A DNA stretch of 64,000 nt from Ga0077536 sp035325705 (GTDB lineage: Bacteria; Pseudomonadota; Gammaproteobacteria; Ga0077536), in contig DAOKZI010000001.1 of assembly GCA_035325705.1 (NCBI GenBank), positions 372,001 through 436,000 of the forward strand, written 5' to 3'. Shown here piece by piece: positions 61,828 to 64,000 of the stretch; position 1 is the first letter of the stretch, and each line of letters begins with the position of its first letter. The notes under the pieces were generated by a model. It did not search any database, had not been told where the DNA came from, and worked only from the letters and a program-made list of their open reading frames with translations. The translations under genes were made by a program, and so were the position numbers.

Positions 61828-62511
61828 GTGAAGCTCGCGAAACCGCATCTCGACCTCGGCCTGTTCACCGCGGATCTCGCGCCTCAGCTCGCGTTCTGGG
61901 GCGAGACCGCCGGCCTGCGCTTCGATCACGCGCTGGAGCTGCGGCCAGGCTGGGTGCAGCACCGTCACGACGCGCACGGCTCGGTGATCAAGGTCAACCA
62001 CTACACCGATCCGCTGCCCGCACTACCGCCGTCCGGCTACGCGATGCTCTCGATCGTGCGCGAGGGACCGGTATGGGAAGGCCGTCATCCCGGCGGCGAT
62101 CGCGTGCGCCTCGTGCCGCGCGGCACGGACGGACTCGTCGGCATCGGCATCACGGTCGAGACGCCGGAGCCTGCGCGCATGATGGATTTCTATCTGCGCG
62201 CGATGGAGTTCGACGAGGCGGGCCCGCACGCGGCGCGCTGCGGCGACACGCTGCTATTCGTCGAGAAGGGCCGCGGCGGCGCGCTCACGCCGAGCTTCAT
62301 CGCGCCGAACTTCCGCTATCTGACGGTCCAGATCTTCGATGCCGATCGGGCCTGCGCCGACATCGTCGCGCGTGGCGGCCGCCTCGCGCAGGCGCCCGTC
62401 AGCTTCGGCAGCGTCGCCCGCTACGGCTTCGTCGCCGATCCCGACGGCAACTGGATCGAGATCTCGGCCCGCACCTCGCTGACCGGCATCGCGCCGCCGC
62501 CGGAGCGCTGA
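61828..62511 (+). CDS. VOC-family (glyoxalase/dioxygenase fold) protein
   Basis: This 227-residue protein is built from two betaalphabetabetabeta modules, with candidate metal ligands in KPHLDLGLFTADL, YLTVQIFDADRACADI and DPDGNWIEIS. It starts at GTG 61828 with AGGAGA nine bases upstream, just after the kinase stop. VOC proteins cover glyoxalases, extradiol dioxygenases and epimerases; the final DPDGNWIEI is the common metal-site glutamate segment. Coupling with the EcKL-type kinase suggests a catabolic pathway step, but not which. Confidence 0.82.
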   Translation: MKLAKPHLDLGLFTADLAPQLAFWGETAGLRFDHALELRPGWVQHRHDAHGSVIKVNHYTDPLPALPPSGYAMLSIVREGPVWEGRHPGGDRVRLVPRGTDGLVGIGITVETPEPARMMDFYLRAMEFDEAGPHAARCGDTLLFVEKGRGGALTPSFIAPNFRYLTVQIFDADRACADIVARGGRLAQAPVSFGSVARYGFVADPDGNWIEISARTSLTGIAPPPER

Positions 62512-62551
62512 GCGACTGCGTGCCGGGTGTTGTGGCACTTCGAACGCTGGT

Positions 62552-62675
62552 TAATCTAGCCACGGAGAACACGGAGGGCACGGAGGAAGAGATGGATTGG
62601 GTCTGCGCCTCCGTGATTCGATCGCAGTCATCAGCGCTGGCGCCATTTTTCCTCCGTGTCCTCCTCGGCTAGGTT
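62552..62675. repeat. Family-A dispersed inverted repeat, copy 6
   Basis: The left arm AATCTAGCCACGGAGAACAC faces the right arm TCCTCCGTGTCCTCCTCGGC, with a mismatch near the right end. The loop contains TGCGCCTCCGTGATTCGATC, the reverse complement of the core seen in the copy at 63657. The left flank GTGGCACTTCGAACGCTGG recurs, slightly changed, beside copy 7. Confidence 0.85.
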
Positions 62676-62680
62676 CAGCC

Positions 62681-62711
62681 GTAGGTTGAGCTGGCGAAAG
62701 AAGCCCAACAG
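62681..62711. repeat. Family-C palindromic repeat (degenerate)
   Basis: GTAGGTTGAGCTGGCGAAAG.. ..AGCCCAACAGG is a mismatched copy of the family-C motif, placed between family-A copies 6 and 7. The gap 62712-62866 shows nothing else. Confidence 0.6.
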
Positions 62712-62866
62712 GGCGTTGGCGCTGCGCACCGCCATTCGTTCTCTCCTGACAACCGCTCAACGGCATCGCGTCGTTCTTCCGGCACCGATCTCGTTGAGCT
62801 TCCTTCGTCGGCCCCAGCTACGAGCTGCGCGCGAATCCGGGTGCTGTGCCACTTCGAGCGCCGGTT

Positions 62867-63002
62867 AATCTAGCCACGGAGGACACGGAGGGCACGGAGG
62901 AAGAAAGGGATTGATCGCGCCTCTGCAGCGCCGCCGCTGAATGAGGCGCAGGCAGCGCGGAGGTATTGGCCCAATCAATCTCTTTCTCCGTGTCCTCCGT
63001 GG

Positions 63003-63009
<7 letters not shown>
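62867..63009. repeat. Family-A dispersed inverted repeat, copy 7
   Basis: AATCTAGCCACGGAGGACAC and GTGTCCTCCGTGGCTAGATT bound a 143-bp unit. The right end overlaps the last codons and the TAG stop of the convergent maf gene, so the repeat itself provides the stop codon. The left flank is shared with copy 6. Confidence 0.88.
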
Positions 63010-63629
<620 letters not shown>

Positions 63630-63656
63630 GGTTTCGTGCCTCCTTCAGCGTCTTCA

Positions 63657-63992
63657 TTGCCACCAAGAACACAGAGAACACAGAGGGGGAGAGAGTGGGC
63701 CGTGCCCATCATCGGCTCCGTGTCCAACTGGAAAGCTGCTGAATGTTGCGCCTCGCGCGGCCACGGAGAACATAGAGAACACGAGGGGAAGAGATGATTC
63801 ATGACTTCCGCGATATTGGCGCCAGGAGTCGCGATCGAGTCTCGGAGGCGCAGGCTCATTCATCTTTGTTCTCCGTGTTCCCTGTGTTCTCCATGGCCGG
63901 GCGTAGCCCGTCTTCGAGCTGCGTCAAACCTGCATGAGACTATCCCGTCGGCACGGCCCACTCTCTCCCCCTCTGTGTTCTCGGTGGCAAGA
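63657..63992. repeat. Compound family-A unit: inner inverted repeat nested in an outer one
   Basis: The outer arms include a perfect 30-bp inverted repeat (63677-63706 and 63950-63979; AACACAGAGGGGGAGAGAGT.. on the left). The inner arms span 63759-63899 (GGCCACGGAGAACATAGAGA.. and ..TGTTCTCCATGGCC). The inner loop carries GCGATCGAGTCTCGGAGGCG, the family core. It lies upstream of maf, and no gene is seen in 63630-64000. Confidence 0.85.
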
Positions 63993-64000
63993 AAGAACCG

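Overview
The window is one contiguous piece of a GC-rich bacterial chromosome. It has densely packed genes on both strands, many ATGA or GTGA start/stop overlaps, and no rRNA, tRNA, prophage or CRISPR that I could see. Gene content points to a Proteobacterium and most likely a gammaproteobacterium. The supporting genes are YceH, a CnoX/YbbN-type thioredoxin, a BepA-like M48 protease, an HAE1 RND pump with NodT-type outer-membrane factor, SoxXYZA and VPLPA-CTERM proteins. The order or genus is not resolved. The metabolic picture is a free-living, respiring, versatile heterotroph with glycogen storage, PPi-linked glycolysis, thiosulfate oxidation genes and several catabolic or detoxification enzymes.

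Layout. 0-13 kb: a partial MqnD-like gene, an RND/MMPL exporter with yceH, a hybrid histidine kinase, two GST-like proteins, a ferritin-like protein, a CnoX-type thioredoxin, a nitrilase facing a polysaccharide deacetylase, a CobW GTPase with a small Cys-rich partner, and a broken LpxH-like gene. 13-27 kb: a beta-CASP metallo-beta-lactamase, a sigma54-type regulator that lacks the GAFTGA loop, a lipoprotein, a complete tripartite efflux operon with divergent LysR regulator, an ArsB/NhaD-type permease and a second LysR gene. 27-34 kb: ethanolamine ammonia-lyase (eutBC), a dicarboxylate symporter, a Sua5/TsaC enzyme, small envelope proteins and a PLP dehydratase. 34-40 kb: a glycogen locus (glgA, glgP, glgC). 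40-44 kb: soxXYZA directly downstream of an M48 protease. 44-48 kb: PPi-type phosphofructokinase and the K+-independent H+-pyrophosphatase. 48-53 kb: a large O-antigen-ligase-like membrane protein and a DUF393/lipase-maturation-factor fusion. 53-64 kb: folE, a class V aminotransferase, two VPLPA-CTERM proteins, a methyltransferase, an LLM flavin enzyme, a Cys-rich flavodoxin-like protein, an EcKL-type kinase with a VOC protein, and maf.

How the genes work together. The glgA/glgP/glgC trio covers ADP-glucose synthesis, chain elongation and phosphorolysis. The PPi-dependent PFK beside hppA suggests that pyrophosphate serves both as a phosphoryl donor and for proton pumping. SoxXA and SoxYZ form the core carrier/ligation part of thiosulfate oxidation, but soxB and soxCD are not in the window. 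The efflux pump and its LysR gene share an intergenic region with a clean palindrome.

The most unusual layer is non-coding. At least nine copies or partial copies of a dispersed inverted-repeat family, with arms built from CACGGAGRR-like nonamers, sit only in intergenic gaps. They are interleaved with three other palindromic repeat families, a 205-bp MITE-like unit and a 161-bp long hairpin. Several of these repeats supply stop codons or C-terminal codons of neighbouring genes.
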